A DNA stretch of 53,162 nucleotides from Ruminococcus sp. (GTDB lineage: Bacteria; Bacillota; Clostridia; Oscillospirales; Ruminococcaceae): NCBI GenBank assembly GCA_017484095.1, contig JAFUTU010000051.1, forward strand, positions 1-53,162. The letters are read 5' to 3'. Numbering within the stretch: the stretch's first letter is position 1; the number at the start of each line of letters is the position of its first letter. Both the position numbers and the translations under genes were made by a program. This document shows, in pieces, positions 7,059-16,447 of this stretch. Below the pieces are notes generated by a model. It ran no database searches, had not been told where the DNA came from, and was given only the letters and a program-made list of their open reading frames with translations.

Positions 7059-8945
7059 TCAGTCCATTCGCATCTGATGATGCTTTCTCTTATTCTCATA
7101 CATAAGCTTATCAGCTTCATTAAAGAGTGCGTCCGTTTCTTCTTTTGTCTCTGCCCTCATGCATATTCCACCAAGACTTACCGAAATACTGAACGGATAA
7201 TCATTATACTTATTGTAAACATCGATCATCTCGCGTACACGGAGCGCGAACCTGCTGGGATAATCCTGCCAGTAATCATTGCAGCCCACAACAACAAATT
7301 CATCACCGCCTATGCGCGCACAGACCTCATTGCTCTTCATTGAGCTTTTCATCGCATCAGCAACCGCCTTTATAGCGATATCCCCTGCATTATGTCCGTA
7401 ATTGTCATTTATCTCTTTGAGCTTGTCAACATCACCTACGATCATAAAGAACTTATTCTTTTTGTTTTTTGACCTGTCAATCAGCTCTTCCATACGCTTT
7501 TCAAGTCCAAGCCTTGAATACACGCCTGTAAGCACATCTCTTACCGCCAGACCTGCAAGTGAAGTTCTTATCCTCATAGTTTCAAGCCCGTTGGCGACCA
7601 GCTTTACCCAGTTAGCAAATTTTCGGTCATAAATCGTTACATTATCACCGAATGATAATACAGTATAGCCAAGGCATCGCTTCAGAAAATGCACAGGAGA
7701 TATAAAGAAGGCAGCAGGTTTTTCTCTGTCTGCATTATAATCAGGGAATATCTCTGTCTTATTATACACCTGATCTATGACCTCGTCCTTATCATTATCT
7801 CCTCTTATCCAAAGATGCATATAGTCAGTATAATTCTCAAAATCAGGCTGCTGCTTTTCAAAATCGTTCTCACTGTCAAGCCAGTTATCGCATAGACACA
7901 GATTAAAATACTTGTATGTCCTCACAAGAAACAAAAAATAGTTTATTATGTAGATCAGCTCTTTTGGATCAACAGCCGACGCCATAGCTTCCATCATATT
8001 ACTTTCAAACAGATCAAATTCATAGCTGCCTGCGCTCTTTGAATGTTCTATAGCAAATCGCTTGATGTAGCTCGGATCCTCTTCACAACCGCAGCTGTGA
8101 CCTATCTCTATCTTGCCTTCTCCGGTTATCGGCCTGTACTGGATATATTTTAAGCGAGAATCTATCTTTAAAACAGCGTTCATTCCCGTTTCAAAGATCG
8201 GCGGTGAGCAAGAAGTGATACTTGGAACAAAATTCACAGCAGCATCAACTGCATCGTACCCAACAACTATGATATCATCAGGTATACTAAGCCCTGCCCT
8301 TTGAAATACCTGCGCTGCACCGACTGCCATATGATCTCCGCAGCACATAACAGCATCAGGAAGCGGCTCGCCGCTGCTTAGTATTTGCTCTGCGGCCTGA
8401 GCTGCTCCGTCATACCAGAAGCGCCCTTCAAAAGACACCAGCGAATCATCATAAGCGATACCGTGCTTTTCAAGCGAGCGCTTATATCCCTGATATCTTA
8501 ACTTTGTCGTTGCAGCATCATAGCTTCCGCTGAGGAAAAATATCCTTTTACAATTATGCTTCTCTATGAGATGATCTGTAAGATTTTCAAAAGGCTTATC
8601 GTCCTGAACGAAAACACTGTCATAGTCCTTATAAACAGCATCCACAAACACAACGGGACATTTGCACTCATTGTCGATACGTTTTTTAATAAGCTCATCA
8701 AGACCGTCTATCTTTAAAGTGTCCTGTAATACGATCACTCCGTCCAGAAGATCAAAATTGATAAGCTCAAATATCTTCTTTTCACCTTCAACATAATCGG
8801 TAAGTGTACTTTCTTTTGCAAAGCTGGAATATATCATTACATCATAGTCAAGCTCAAAAGCCTTTGTCATTATACCTTTTATCATACGTGAAGGGTAATC
8901 ATCATCAGCCTTTGAAACAATAACACCGATTTTTTTCCTTATCAT
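7059..8945 (-). CDS. LacI-type sensor domain fused to a GGDEF diguanylate cyclase
   Basis: A 628-residue soluble protein. Residues 1-290 resemble the sugar-binding core of LacI-family regulators (start IRKKIGVIVSKADDDYPSRM, core FVDAVYKDYDSVFVQDD, and PDAVMCCGDHMAVGAAQVF) but there is no helix-turn-helix. A cysteine motif, GHSCGC, follows near residue 300. A variable middle domain leads to a C-terminal GGDEF domain (RDVLTGVYSRLGL, then an intact GGDEF), so it should make cyclic di-GMP in response to a small ligand. Longer in-frame starts exist, but GGAGGG lies just before the ATG at 8945. It is divergent from a paralogue. Confidence 0.85.
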   Translation of the reverse strand: MIRKKIGVIVSKADDDYPSRMIKGIMTKAFELDYDVMIYSSFAKESTLTDYVEGEKKIFELINFDLLDGVIVLQDTLKIDGLDELIKKRIDNECKCPVVFVDAVYKDYDSVFVQDDKPFENLTDHLIEKHNCKRIFFLSGSYDAATTKLRYQGYKRSLEKHGIAYDDSLVSFEGRFWYDGAAQAAEQILSSGEPLPDAVMCCGDHMAVGAAQVFQRAGLSIPDDIIVVGYDAVDAAVNFVPSITSCSPPIFETGMNAVLKIDSRLKYIQYRPITGEGKIEIGHSCGCEEDPSYIKRFAIEHSKSAGSYEFDLFESNMMEAMASAVDPKELIYIINYFLFLVRTYKYFNLCLCDNWLDSENDFEKQQPDFENYTDYMHLWIRGDNDKDEVIDQVYNKTEIFPDYNADREKPAAFFISPVHFLKRCLGYTVLSFGDNVTIYDRKFANWVKLVANGLETMRIRTSLAGLAVRDVLTGVYSRLGLEKRMEELIDRSKNKKNKFFMIVGDVDKLKEINDNYGHNAGDIAIKAVADAMKSSMKSNEVCARIGGDEFVVVGCNDYWQDYPSRFALRVREMIDVYNKYNDYPFSISVSLGGICMRAETKEETDALFNEADKLMYENKRKHHQMRMD

Positions 8946-8982
8946 ATATAACACCCTCCGAAAGCTAATATGTACCACTAAC

Positions 8983-9011
8983 ATTATACCATACAGCTTT
9001 AAAAAAGTAAA
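8983..9011 (-). promoter_or_regulatory. Promoter for the leftward GGDEF gene
   Basis: Minus strand: TTTACT (plus 9006-9011), 17-bp spacer, TATAAT (plus 8983-8988). The start would lie about 30 bp upstream of the ATG at 8945. Confidence 0.6.
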
Positions 9012-9099
9012 GAAAAACAATAAAAAATAATATGGCTGCAACAAAAGACTTAAAATTATCAATTGTTATTTGGTAAAATATAAAAATTAATATTTGGTC

Positions 9100-9128
9100 T
9101 TGAAATTATGAAATATGTATGTTATAAT
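9100..9128 (+). promoter_or_regulatory. Promoter for the rightward GGDEF gene
   Basis: TTGAAA (9100-9105), a 17-bp spacer and a perfect TATAAT (9123-9128), about 60 bp before the ATG at 9191. It sits about 90 bp from the divergent promoter, in an AT-rich gap. Confidence 0.65.
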
Positions 9129-9190
9129 TTATAATGTATAAAGAAAACTATAATTGTATTTGGCTCCGATAATGAAAGCGAGGGCAGATA

Positions 9191-11107
9191 ATGAAAAGAA
9201 AAACGATAGCTGTTTGCATAACAGGCTTTGACCTTGAATATGAGATGAGTGTTGTTGACGGTGTCACCAAAAGGTGCAAAGAACTCGGTCTTAACTGTCT
9301 GGTCTTCTTCAATCCAACGAGAAAGCCTCAGAGAGGGCTCGATCTTGTGCTGTCTGACACTATCATTAACGGTGAGATGCAGGTTTTCAGGATAATGAAC
9401 TATGATCTGATAGACGGCATCGTCACATTCGGCGAGTCACTGCTTGATGAAAAAACTTTCTTTGATATCGCAAAAAATGCCAAAGAAAAGAACATACCTC
9501 TTATTGATGTCGACGATCTTGCTCACGATCAGGAGAAGCGGATAATCCTCAGCAACAAGTATGCTATGGAGGCAGTACTTGAGCATCTTATCGCAGAACA
9601 CGGTCTCACCAAGATCGACTTTATAGGTGGCTTTAAGGATAATAACATCCAGTCAGAAGAAAGACTTGAAGCATATAAGACAACCCTGAAAAGACATGGT
9701 ATACCCGTAGAAGATGACAGGATATATTTCGGCGAATTCTGGCGCAAAGCGATTGAATGCACCGAGCAGATACTCAAAAAGCCCGAGCTGCCCGAAGCTA
9801 TAGTTTGTGCTAATGATACTATGGCGTTTTTCTGTATGGATACGCTCAAAGAGCATGGCTATAAAATCCCCGAAGATATCATCGTAACAGGATTTGATGC
9901 AGTTAGTGACTGTCAGAGTTATACGCCCTCGCCTACAACCGTGAGGAGAGCAACATTTGAATCAGGCGAAAAGGCTGTTGATCTGATTCTGGAAATGATA
10001 AACGGTCATGAGCCAGAAGATATCACCTATGTTGATTCGGTGCTTGTAAAGGGTCAGTCCTGCGGTTGTATGCCGTCAATAACCCTTGATGATATTTCGT
10101 ATAACGAAAGATATTCAAGATATCAGGACTTTAAAGAGTTTACAAGGTATATCTTAGATATGAATGTTGACTTTTCAGTCGCTGAGGAATCAAACGAGCT
10201 GTTTGCCGGTCTTACAAAGGGTGCAAAAATATTCAAATTCAATAAGCTCTTTGTGTGTATAAACTCTGAGCTGGAAGCAGAAAGCTATGACCTGGGAATA
10301 GACGAGGAGATAAAGCCCTGGACCGTTCCCGAAAAAATGGTTTCAATGTACAATTACGGTCATGAGATACCGATCGGGACTGAATTTACCACCTCTCAGC
10401 TTATACCCGAAGCGATGAACGATACTGATGAAGCGCTTATTTACGCGTTTGCTCCGATCTATTTCAAGAATACGTTTCTTGGATATCTTGCAGCGGTACC
10501 ATCTACTATCGAGCTGGAAGGCGATCTGCTCTCCACCTGGCTGACTGCTATCTCTAACAACGCCGGAAGCTTTTATATGAACAAAAAGCTTGAAAAAGCT
10601 CTTGATGAACTTGAAATGCTGAATCTTCATGATCCTCTGACAGGTATGTTCAACAGAAGAGGACTTAACAAGTATGAAAAAGACTTCCTGCAGAACACTA
10701 TAAAATCAGGCAAATATCTGTCTGTAATATGTGCGGACGTTGACGGATTGAAGATCGTCAACGATGCTTACGGACACGAAGAAGGCGACAATGCCATAAC
10801 AAAGTGCAGCGATGCCCTTCTCAATGTATTCCCAAGCTCCAGCATTTCCGTCAGAACGGGCGGCGATGAATTCCTGGTCCTTGCAGCATTTGATGATCTG
10901 AACGAGCCCGACAGGCTGATAAAAGTCATTTATGAAAGGATGGAAGATTATAATAGGCTTCAAGTTAAGCCTTACAAGGTTGGCTGCAGCTGTGGTCACG
11001 TCACTCTTAAGCCTGATGAGAACACCGACCTTAATGCTCTGAAAAACGAAGCTGACAGTATGATGTATCTTGAAAAGCACAAAAAAAAGACTGTAAGAAA
11101 ATACTAA
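9191..11107 (+). CDS. LacI-type sensor domain fused to a GGDEF diguanylate cyclase (paralogue)
   Basis: A 638-residue soluble protein with the same architecture as the divergent gene next to it. Residues 1-290 are a periplasmic-binding-protein-like ligand domain (start KRKTIAVCITGFD, then PEAIVCANDTMAFFCMDTL and DIIVTGFDAVSD) without a DNA-binding head. A GQSCGC motif follows, then a middle domain and a GGDEF domain with LHDPLTGMFNRRGL, ICADVDGLKIVNDAYGH and intact GGDEF. No EAL domain and no membrane segment. GAGGG precedes the start. The pair probably arose by duplication and inversion and would tie cyclic di-GMP to two different ligands. Confidence 0.85.
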   Translation: MKRKTIAVCITGFDLEYEMSVVDGVTKRCKELGLNCLVFFNPTRKPQRGLDLVLSDTIINGEMQVFRIMNYDLIDGIVTFGESLLDEKTFFDIAKNAKEKNIPLIDVDDLAHDQEKRIILSNKYAMEAVLEHLIAEHGLTKIDFIGGFKDNNIQSEERLEAYKTTLKRHGIPVEDDRIYFGEFWRKAIECTEQILKKPELPEAIVCANDTMAFFCMDTLKEHGYKIPEDIIVTGFDAVSDCQSYTPSPTTVRRATFESGEKAVDLILEMINGHEPEDITYVDSVLVKGQSCGCMPSITLDDISYNERYSRYQDFKEFTRYILDMNVDFSVAEESNELFAGLTKGAKIFKFNKLFVCINSELEAESYDLGIDEEIKPWTVPEKMVSMYNYGHEIPIGTEFTTSQLIPEAMNDTDEALIYAFAPIYFKNTFLGYLAAVPSTIELEGDLLSTWLTAISNNAGSFYMNKKLEKALDELEMLNLHDPLTGMFNRRGLNKYEKDFLQNTIKSGKYLSVICADVDGLKIVNDAYGHEEGDNAITKCSDALLNVFPSSSISVRTGGDEFLVLAAFDDLNEPDRLIKVIYERMEDYNRLQVKPYKVGCSCGHVTLKPDENTDLNALKNEADSMMYLEKHKKKTVRKY

Positions 11108-11111
11108 AACA

Positions 11112-11140
11112 AACGCCTGTTCCAAAGCGGAGCAGGCGTT
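11112..11140. terminator. Bidirectional terminator between convergent genes
   Basis: A 12-bp inverted repeat (AACGCCTGTTCC and its partner, 5-nt loop) lies between the rightward GGDEF gene and the leftward AEC transporter gene, with AT-rich tails on both sides. Confidence 0.75.
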
Positions 11141-11143
11141 ATC

Positions 11144-12091
11144 TTATTTTATAAAAGCAGTTGCTATAGCAGTTATTACAGGTAAAGTTGCCATGGAAAG
11201 TATAGTTGTTACAGCAAAAATCTCAGAGCATCTTTTTGCATTTCTGTCAAAAAGCAGTGCAAACATCGTACCTGTTGTCGCTGCAGGACACGCACATGCA
11301 ATGCAGACTATCAGCTCAGGCATAAGGCTTTGCGAATGAGGAAGAAACCTGAACAGCAGTATCACACAGCAAGGAAGAAGCAAAAGCTTGTAAAAAGTAG
11401 TAAGCATTATGTTTTTATCAAAAAGAGAGCGCAGAAGCTGACTTTGTGCAGCTGTAGCACCCGCAATAAGCATTGCAAGAGGAGTGTTCATATCAGCTAT
11501 AAATTTGAAAGAATCACCTAAAACCGAACCTGCCACCGACAAATTTGCAAGCCTGATATTCAGCACATAGAAAATAACTCCTATAAATACAGCGATAACC
11601 GTCGGAGATCTGACTGCCTTCACAAACGCAGATAAGTCATGCTCTTCTTTCATCAGCATATAGCCATGAGTAAATACCAGCAGATTAAAAACAGTTATGT
11701 ACGCAGTCAAATACAGTACGCCGTCACTTCCGAATAGCGCATTTATAAGCGGTATCCCCATAAAACCACAGTTTGAATAAATGCAGGAAAAACGCTCAAC
11801 AGCGTAGTTTTCATTGCTTTTTCTCTTTAAGATCCCTGCCAGCGGTATCATAAGTGCAAAGCTCACAGCTGACAGCACAAACGACCATAAAAGCCCTTTA
11901 AGTCTCTGAGGATCATAATCAGATTGATATGACATAAAAATCATCAGAGGGTTAACTATATTAAGCTCAACTGCTGAAAGCTGCTTTGTGCCAGAAGCAG
12001 TTATTATTTTTCTTTTATATGCAAGAACGCCGATTATCAGTATCACTGACATTATAAGCACTCTCAAACCGATCACTTTTGCGTTATCCAA
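11144..12091 (-). CDS. AEC family transporter (auxin efflux carrier-like)
   Basis: A 315-residue integral membrane protein with about ten hydrophobic segments. The N-terminal AYKRKIITASGTKQLSAVELNIVNPLMIF region and the central GFMGIPLINALFGSDGVLYL segment are typical of the AEC family, which moves organic acids or amino-acid-like anions. It starts at a TTG with GGGAGG about 5 bp before it and follows the ABC ATPase gene by 14 bp, so it is probably cotranscribed. The neighbourhood hints at an amino acid or related organic acid, but the substrate cannot be read from sequence. Confidence 0.85.
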   Translation of the reverse strand: MDNAKVIGLRVLIMSVILIIGVLAYKRKIITASGTKQLSAVELNIVNPLMIFMSYQSDYDPQRLKGLLWSFVLSAVSFALMIPLAGILKRKSNENYAVERFSCIYSNCGFMGIPLINALFGSDGVLYLTAYITVFNLLVFTHGYMLMKEEHDLSAFVKAVRSPTVIAVFIGVIFYVLNIRLANLSVAGSVLGDSFKFIADMNTPLAMLIAGATAAQSQLLRSLFDKNIMLTTFYKLLLLPCCVILLFRFLPHSQSLMPELIVCIACACPAATTGTMFALLFDRNAKRCSEIFAVTTILSMATLPVITAIATAFIK

Positions 12092-12105
12092 GGTACCTCC
12101 CGCTG

Positions 12106-12864
12106 TCAGTGCTCAAGCTTTTTAAGGAACGCTTTAGTTCTTGCGTTCTTAGGCTTGTCAATTACATCCTTAGGGCTACCCTCTTCAACGATAACACCGC
12201 CGTCCATAAATATGATATGGTCAGATACGTTTCTCGCAAAGTTTATCTCATGAGTAACAATTACCATAGTCATTTTCTCAGCTGCAAGCTCTTTCAATAC
12301 CAGAAGTATCTCGGCAGTTATTTCAGGATCAAGTGCAGATGTAGGCTCATCAAAAAACAGTATCCTCGGCTTCATAGCAAGAGCTCTCGCAATAGCTACT
12401 CTCTGCTGCTGACCGCCCGAAAGCTGATAAGGATAAGCATCTGCCTTATCCTCAAGACCCATTTTTCTCAGGAGCTGCATACATTCCTTACGAACAGTGC
12501 CTTTATCCCTCTTCTGAACATGAACAGGAGCGTCCATTAAGTTTTTCAAAACCGTATAATGAGGGAACAGATTGAAATTCTGGAACACAAGACTGTAATA
12601 ATCCTTGATCTTTCTGAGCCTTTCCTTGCTTGCATATACAGCCTTGCCGTCATTGTCACTGACTGCTTTCTCTCCGCAGTATGTAAGCTCTCCTCCGTCA
12701 ACAGTTTCAAGCATACATACGCATCTCAGAAAAGTAGACTTTCCCGAACCCGACGGGCCGAGTATCGACACGACTGTGTTCTCTTCAACACTCATAGTAA
12801 TATCTTTAAGCACTTCCAGCTCTCCGAAGCTTTTTTTAAGGTTTTTAGTCTCCAACAGTTTCAT
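12106..12864 (-). CDS. Polar amino acid ABC transporter, ATP-binding protein
   Basis: A 252-residue ATPase of the GlnQ/HisP type. Visible are Walker A GPSGSGKST (about residue 36), the Q-loop region VFQNFNLFPHYTVLKNL, the signature LSGGQQQRVAIARAL, Walker B ILFFDEPTSALDPE and the H-loop VTHE. The family powers import of glutamine, cystine, histidine or similar. It lies 14 bp downstream of the fused binding protein-permease and should pair with it. GGGGTGA precedes the ATG. Confidence 0.92.
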   Translation of the reverse strand: MKLLETKNLKKSFGELEVLKDITMSVEENTVVSILGPSGSGKSTFLRCVCMLETVDGGELTYCGEKAVSDNDGKAVYASKERLRKIKDYYSLVFQNFNLFPHYTVLKNLMDAPVHVQKRDKGTVRKECMQLLRKMGLEDKADAYPYQLSGGQQQRVAIARALAMKPRILFFDEPTSALDPEITAEILLVLKELAAEKMTMVIVTHEINFARNVSDHIIFMDGGVIVEEGSPKDVIDKPKNARTKAFLKKLEH

Positions 12865-12878
12865 CGTTACTCACCCCT

Positions 12879-14381
12879 TTATCTGAAATAATTAAGTTTC
12901 TTCTCGATATGATCCATAACAGCAGCAACTATAAAGTTAAATACATAATAGAATACACCTGCAATAAAAATAGGCATGATAGTCGCCTCAGCTGCCGCAA
13001 CCTGCTTAGCGATCGTAAACATCTCAGTATAAGCTATAGCAAAAGCAAGCGAAGTATCTTTAACGAGTGTTATCACTTCATTTGTGATAGATGGTATGAT
13101 GTTTTTCATCATCTGTGGGAACACTATCTTGAAGAAGGTCTGTCTTGAAGAATAGCCTAATATCTCTGCTGCCTCATGCTGACCCTTTGGTATAGCCTGT
13201 ATACCCGAACGATAGATCTCGGCGAAGTAAGCCGCATAATTCAGTACAAAACCTATCAGCACAGCGTAGAACCTGTAATCCGATGACAGTTTTATCCCGA
13301 AGATAAGATTAGGACCGAAGAACACCAGCAGCAGCTGCAGCATTAAAGGTGTACCTCTGACAATTGATATGTATAGCTTTGTAATCCACCTGAGAGGTGC
13401 AAACCTTGACATTCTGCCAAAAGATATGATAAGACCCAGCGGCAGCGCAAACAGCAGTGTGAAGAAGAATATCGCAAATGACGAACCTACGCCCTTCAAA
13501 AGCTCCTTGCAAACATAGGTGAGCTCTTCAGTAAAGCTCTTAGACGAGCCTTCATCGCTGTCGATGACCTTAGAGTCTTTCGTAAGGCAGACTGCATCAG
13601 CAAGATCCCATTTTGCAGCTATATCACTGATAGTACCATCTTCAAGCAGCTCGATGAGCGTTTCCTGCACCTGATCTCTGAGTTCTGTGTTTCCTTTGTA
13701 GAAACCTATTCCGTATTTTTCTGACGAGATATGCTTATCAAGAACGATATAGTCTCCGCCGCGCTGATGTATCTCATACTTAGCAACACCTATATCCATA
13801 CAGATAGCATCGACTACTCCGCTGTCAAGGTTAAGGAAAGCTGTGTTATAATCTCCGACCTGCTGTATCTCCTTAAAAGTCTCGGCAAGCGCCTTGTTTT
13901 CGTCTGTAGCATCATCACCTGTCAGCGCCGCCAGTCCGGAGCTGTCAGCCTGAACAGCTACTATCTTACCGGCAAGCTGCTCTACCTCAGTAATGCCCAA
14001 ATCTTCCTTTACTACCATTACCTGTGCATTGTCAAAATAAGGTGCCGACCAGGTATAATCATTCTCTCTGCCGTTTATAGTAAATCCGTTCCAGATACAG
14101 TCGATCTGACCCGATTTCAGCTCCATATCCTTAGAATCCCAGTCGATCGGTCTCTTTTCGAGCTTCCACCCTCTTTTTTTGCATACAGCCTCAGCCAGAT
14201 CAAGATCAAGACCAACGTATTCACCCGAATCGTCCTTAAATCCATAAGGCGGAAATTCGGCGTCAAAGCCCACAACAAATGTGTTATCCTCGTCCTTTTC
14301 AGAACAGCTGCTGAATACAGCTGCAGCTGACACTATAAGAGCAGCGGACACAAGAAAAGCAGTGATCCTTCTGAATCTCAT
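12879..14381 (-). CDS. Fused amino acid-binding lipoprotein and ABC permease
   Basis: A 500-residue fusion. Residues 1-26 are a lipoprotein signal peptide ending in the lipobox FSSC. Residues 30-270 are a polar-amino-acid binding domain (VVGFDAEFPPYGFKD, VGLDLDLAEAVC, CIWNGFTI). From about residue 290 follows a HisM/GlnP-type permease with the RGTPLMLQLLL motif and the EAAEILGYSSRQTFFKIVFPQ coupling loop. The mature binding domain would stay tethered to the outer face. Such fusions occur in Firmicutes. Ligand unknown; the gene heads a three-gene operon with its ATPase and an AEC transporter. Confidence 0.9.
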   Translation of the reverse strand: MRFRRITAFLVSAALIVSAAAVFSSCSEKDEDNTFVVGFDAEFPPYGFKDDSGEYVGLDLDLAEAVCKKRGWKLEKRPIDWDSKDMELKSGQIDCIWNGFTINGRENDYTWSAPYFDNAQVMVVKEDLGITEVEQLAGKIVAVQADSSGLAALTGDDATDENKALAETFKEIQQVGDYNTAFLNLDSGVVDAICMDIGVAKYEIHQRGGDYIVLDKHISSEKYGIGFYKGNTELRDQVQETLIELLEDGTISDIAAKWDLADAVCLTKDSKVIDSDEGSSKSFTEELTYVCKELLKGVGSSFAIFFFTLLFALPLGLIISFGRMSRFAPLRWITKLYISIVRGTPLMLQLLLVFFGPNLIFGIKLSSDYRFYAVLIGFVLNYAAYFAEIYRSGIQAIPKGQHEAAEILGYSSRQTFFKIVFPQMMKNIIPSITNEVITLVKDTSLAFAIAYTEMFTIAKQVAAAEATIMPIFIAGVFYYVFNFIVAAVMDHIEKKLNYFR

Positions 14382-14414
14382 ATTATCCCCTCCATAATTT
14401 ATACTTACTTTTAT

Positions 14415-14443
14415 ATTTTAACACATTACAGCACAAAATACAA
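14415..14443 (-). promoter_or_regulatory. Promoter of the amino acid ABC operon
   Basis: Minus strand: TTGTAT (plus 14438-14443), 17-bp spacer, TAAAAT (plus 14415-14420), about 30 bp before the start codon at 14381. Confidence 0.55.
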
Positions 14444-14493
14444 GTAAAAATACAAAATTTGTAAAAAATCACGAATCATATCACGTAAAACAA

Positions 14494-16335
14494 CTATGTT
14501 AATAGGTCAAGCATATAGTTTGGTGATATATAATGGCTCCCAACATATTCAGCGCCGTTTTCAAAGGCATTAAAAATATCCCCTGCCTTTGTGTAAGACA
14601 AAACCAATGGTTTCAGCTTGTTTTTTCGGCAAAGCTCAGCCGTTTCGGCACTGAAAGTTTCAGGCATCATTGAAATCACCTTTATGCCGTGCCTTTTGCA
14701 GCAGTTTAAAGCTGACTTGAAATTTTTTTCAGAATCATCTTTATCTTTTCCAACTGCCAGATAGTAAGCGATACTGCAGCAAAGCTCAGTTTTTTCAATT
14801 AGTTCAATATCACTTTCACGCTGAGTCCTTATCATTATCCTGTCAGCTGGGATGTTATGCGTTCTAATACTACCTGCAACTGAACCTATCAGCATTTCTG
14901 CCCTGTCCTTTGGTGGCTTTCCTATATCGATTATAAGCCTTATATCGTTATCGAGTGAGTTTTTAGAAAACACCTCTGCAAATTCATCAAAAGAAACAGC
15001 TTTATATCTTTTGTAATAAAGACACCTTTCAAAATCTTCGCTTGAAAGACCGTTTTTCAGCTCATCGTCATAGTCGATCCCAAGCTTTCCGTATGAATCT
15101 TTATTCCAGCCGTTAATACAAACAGCCTTGCCGTCCGATGCAGCCCTGACATCAACTTCAAACAGGCAAAACCCTGCATCAAGAGACTCCCTGAACGCAT
15201 CAAGTGTGTTAGTGTTTTTAAATTTTTTGCCTATCCCGCCTAAAGCTGCGGCAGCGATCTTTCTTTTATAATCATTTATATTCTCGATATGCTCCGCATT
15301 TTTCCCCGCGATCCTTAAAAAGTGCCTGAGCTCTTTATATACACCTCGCTTTAAGGCTCTGTCAGGTTTGGTGATATTATCGTTCAGAGACCTATCAAAA
15401 GCCTCCATAGTCTTTTGTACATTCAGCTGTTCAGGCACCACGAACCTGTGAGAACAGCCTATGCGGTCACCCCAGAAACGCATCTTTTCATTCCATACCA
15501 GCCCGACAGCAGGTATACCAAGAGAATATGCAATTATACATGAATGCATACGCTGAGCTATTATACTGTCAAACGAAGCAATGGATTCAATAAGCTCCTG
15601 CGAACTCATAGGCTGTGCAACTTTCTCACCGTGACCTATTTCCGACAGCACCTTTTCGGCAAATTCCTCATCAGAATTCAGACCGTTAGTGAAAATCTTC
15701 CACTTATAGCCCATGTCTTCAAGCTGTTTTATCAGCACGCACCAGTATGATATCAGATATTGTCCGTCGATCTCAGTATGACCGTAATCAGAAAACAACA
15801 ATTCTCTCGCAATTCCGATGCCGACTGCTCTGTTTTTTTCAGGCCTGATACCTCTGTATGTTTTATCAGACCATACCGCGCTGTCAACTACTGAACGCAC
15901 TCTAATATTAGATAGTATGTATGAGTTTATAAGTGTCTCGGTATCGTCTCTGACGCTTATTCCCTTCACACACGGTGAATTGATAGCTTTTTTCAGTGCC
16001 ATGCAGGCAGTATTCTCTTCGTCAAAGCCCTCCACCCCGACAGCATTGAAAAACACAGGCACATCAAACTCTTCAGCGGACGCGATTATTTCACTTATGT
16101 ACTGCTCAAAATCTTCACCCTTGAACTTTATCAGCCCGCCGCCTGCAAATATAACAGCATCACAGTATTTTACCTGAAACACATCTCTGCTCCTGAGATC
16201 ATAGTCCAGTATCACTGCCCTGCTGCTAAGAGCTTTCTTTATCAGAAAAGCAGTATTGTCCGCAATGACCGTATCACCGTAGTTTCGATTAATAAGCCTC
16301 ACAAGCAAAATCTTTTTGATTCTTCCGAAAAGCAC
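14494..16335 (-). CDS. Polysaccharide pyruvyl transferase domain fused to a degenerate GDPD-like domain
   Basis: A 613-residue protein starting at a GTG with AGGAGG 8 bp upstream; longer in-frame starts have no such site. Residues 1-310 look like a polysaccharide pyruvyl transferase (CsaB type): LLVRLINRNYGDTVIADNT, VIFAGGGLIKF, GISVRDDTETL, and IIAQRMHSCIIAYSLGIPAVGLVWNEK. Residues 370-613 resemble a glycerophosphodiester phosphodiesterase barrel (NTLDAFRESLDAGFCLFEVDV, DGKAVCINGW), but the HRG motif is LGG and the later catalytic His-Asp is absent. No membrane segment. It may act in cell-surface glycan decoration; the second half is probably not a classical GDPD. Confidence 0.75.
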   Translation of the reverse strand: MLFGRIKKILLVRLINRNYGDTVIADNTAFLIKKALSSRAVILDYDLRSRDVFQVKYCDAVIFAGGGLIKFKGEDFEQYISEIIASAEEFDVPVFFNAVGVEGFDEENTACMALKKAINSPCVKGISVRDDTETLINSYILSNIRVRSVVDSAVWSDKTYRGIRPEKNRAVGIGIARELLFSDYGHTEIDGQYLISYWCVLIKQLEDMGYKWKIFTNGLNSDEEFAEKVLSEIGHGEKVAQPMSSQELIESIASFDSIIAQRMHSCIIAYSLGIPAVGLVWNEKMRFWGDRIGCSHRFVVPEQLNVQKTMEAFDRSLNDNITKPDRALKRGVYKELRHFLRIAGKNAEHIENINDYKRKIAAAALGGIGKKFKNTNTLDAFRESLDAGFCLFEVDVRAASDGKAVCINGWNKDSYGKLGIDYDDELKNGLSSEDFERCLYYKRYKAVSFDEFAEVFSKNSLDNDIRLIIDIGKPPKDRAEMLIGSVAGSIRTHNIPADRIMIRTQRESDIELIEKTELCCSIAYYLAVGKDKDDSEKNFKSALNCCKRHGIKVISMMPETFSAETAELCRKNKLKPLVLSYTKAGDIFNAFENGAEYVGSHYISPNYMLDLLT

Positions 16336-16365
16336 TGCGAACACCTCCTTTTTGATAATAGATAA

Positions 16366-16394
16366 AGTATAGCACATTTTTTCAGGCATTTCAA
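16366..16394 (-). promoter_or_regulatory. Promoter for the pyruvyl transferase fusion gene
   Basis: Minus strand: TTGAAA (plus 16389-16394), 17-bp spacer, TATACT (plus 16366-16371). It is back to back with the rightward promoter at 16406-16434, 11 bp away. Confidence 0.65.
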
Positions 16395-16405
16395 GGAAAA
16401 AATCC

Positions 16406-16434
16406 TTGACAAATATTTTTATCCGTGTTATACT
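16406..16434 (+). promoter_or_regulatory. Consensus promoter for the rightward unknown gene
   Basis: Perfect TTGACA (16406-16411), a 17-bp spacer and TATACT (16429-16434). The start falls near 16441, so the two repeat units at 16448-16535 would be transcribed as leader RNA. Confidence 0.75.
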
Positions 16435-16447
16435 GTTCTCGTGATGT

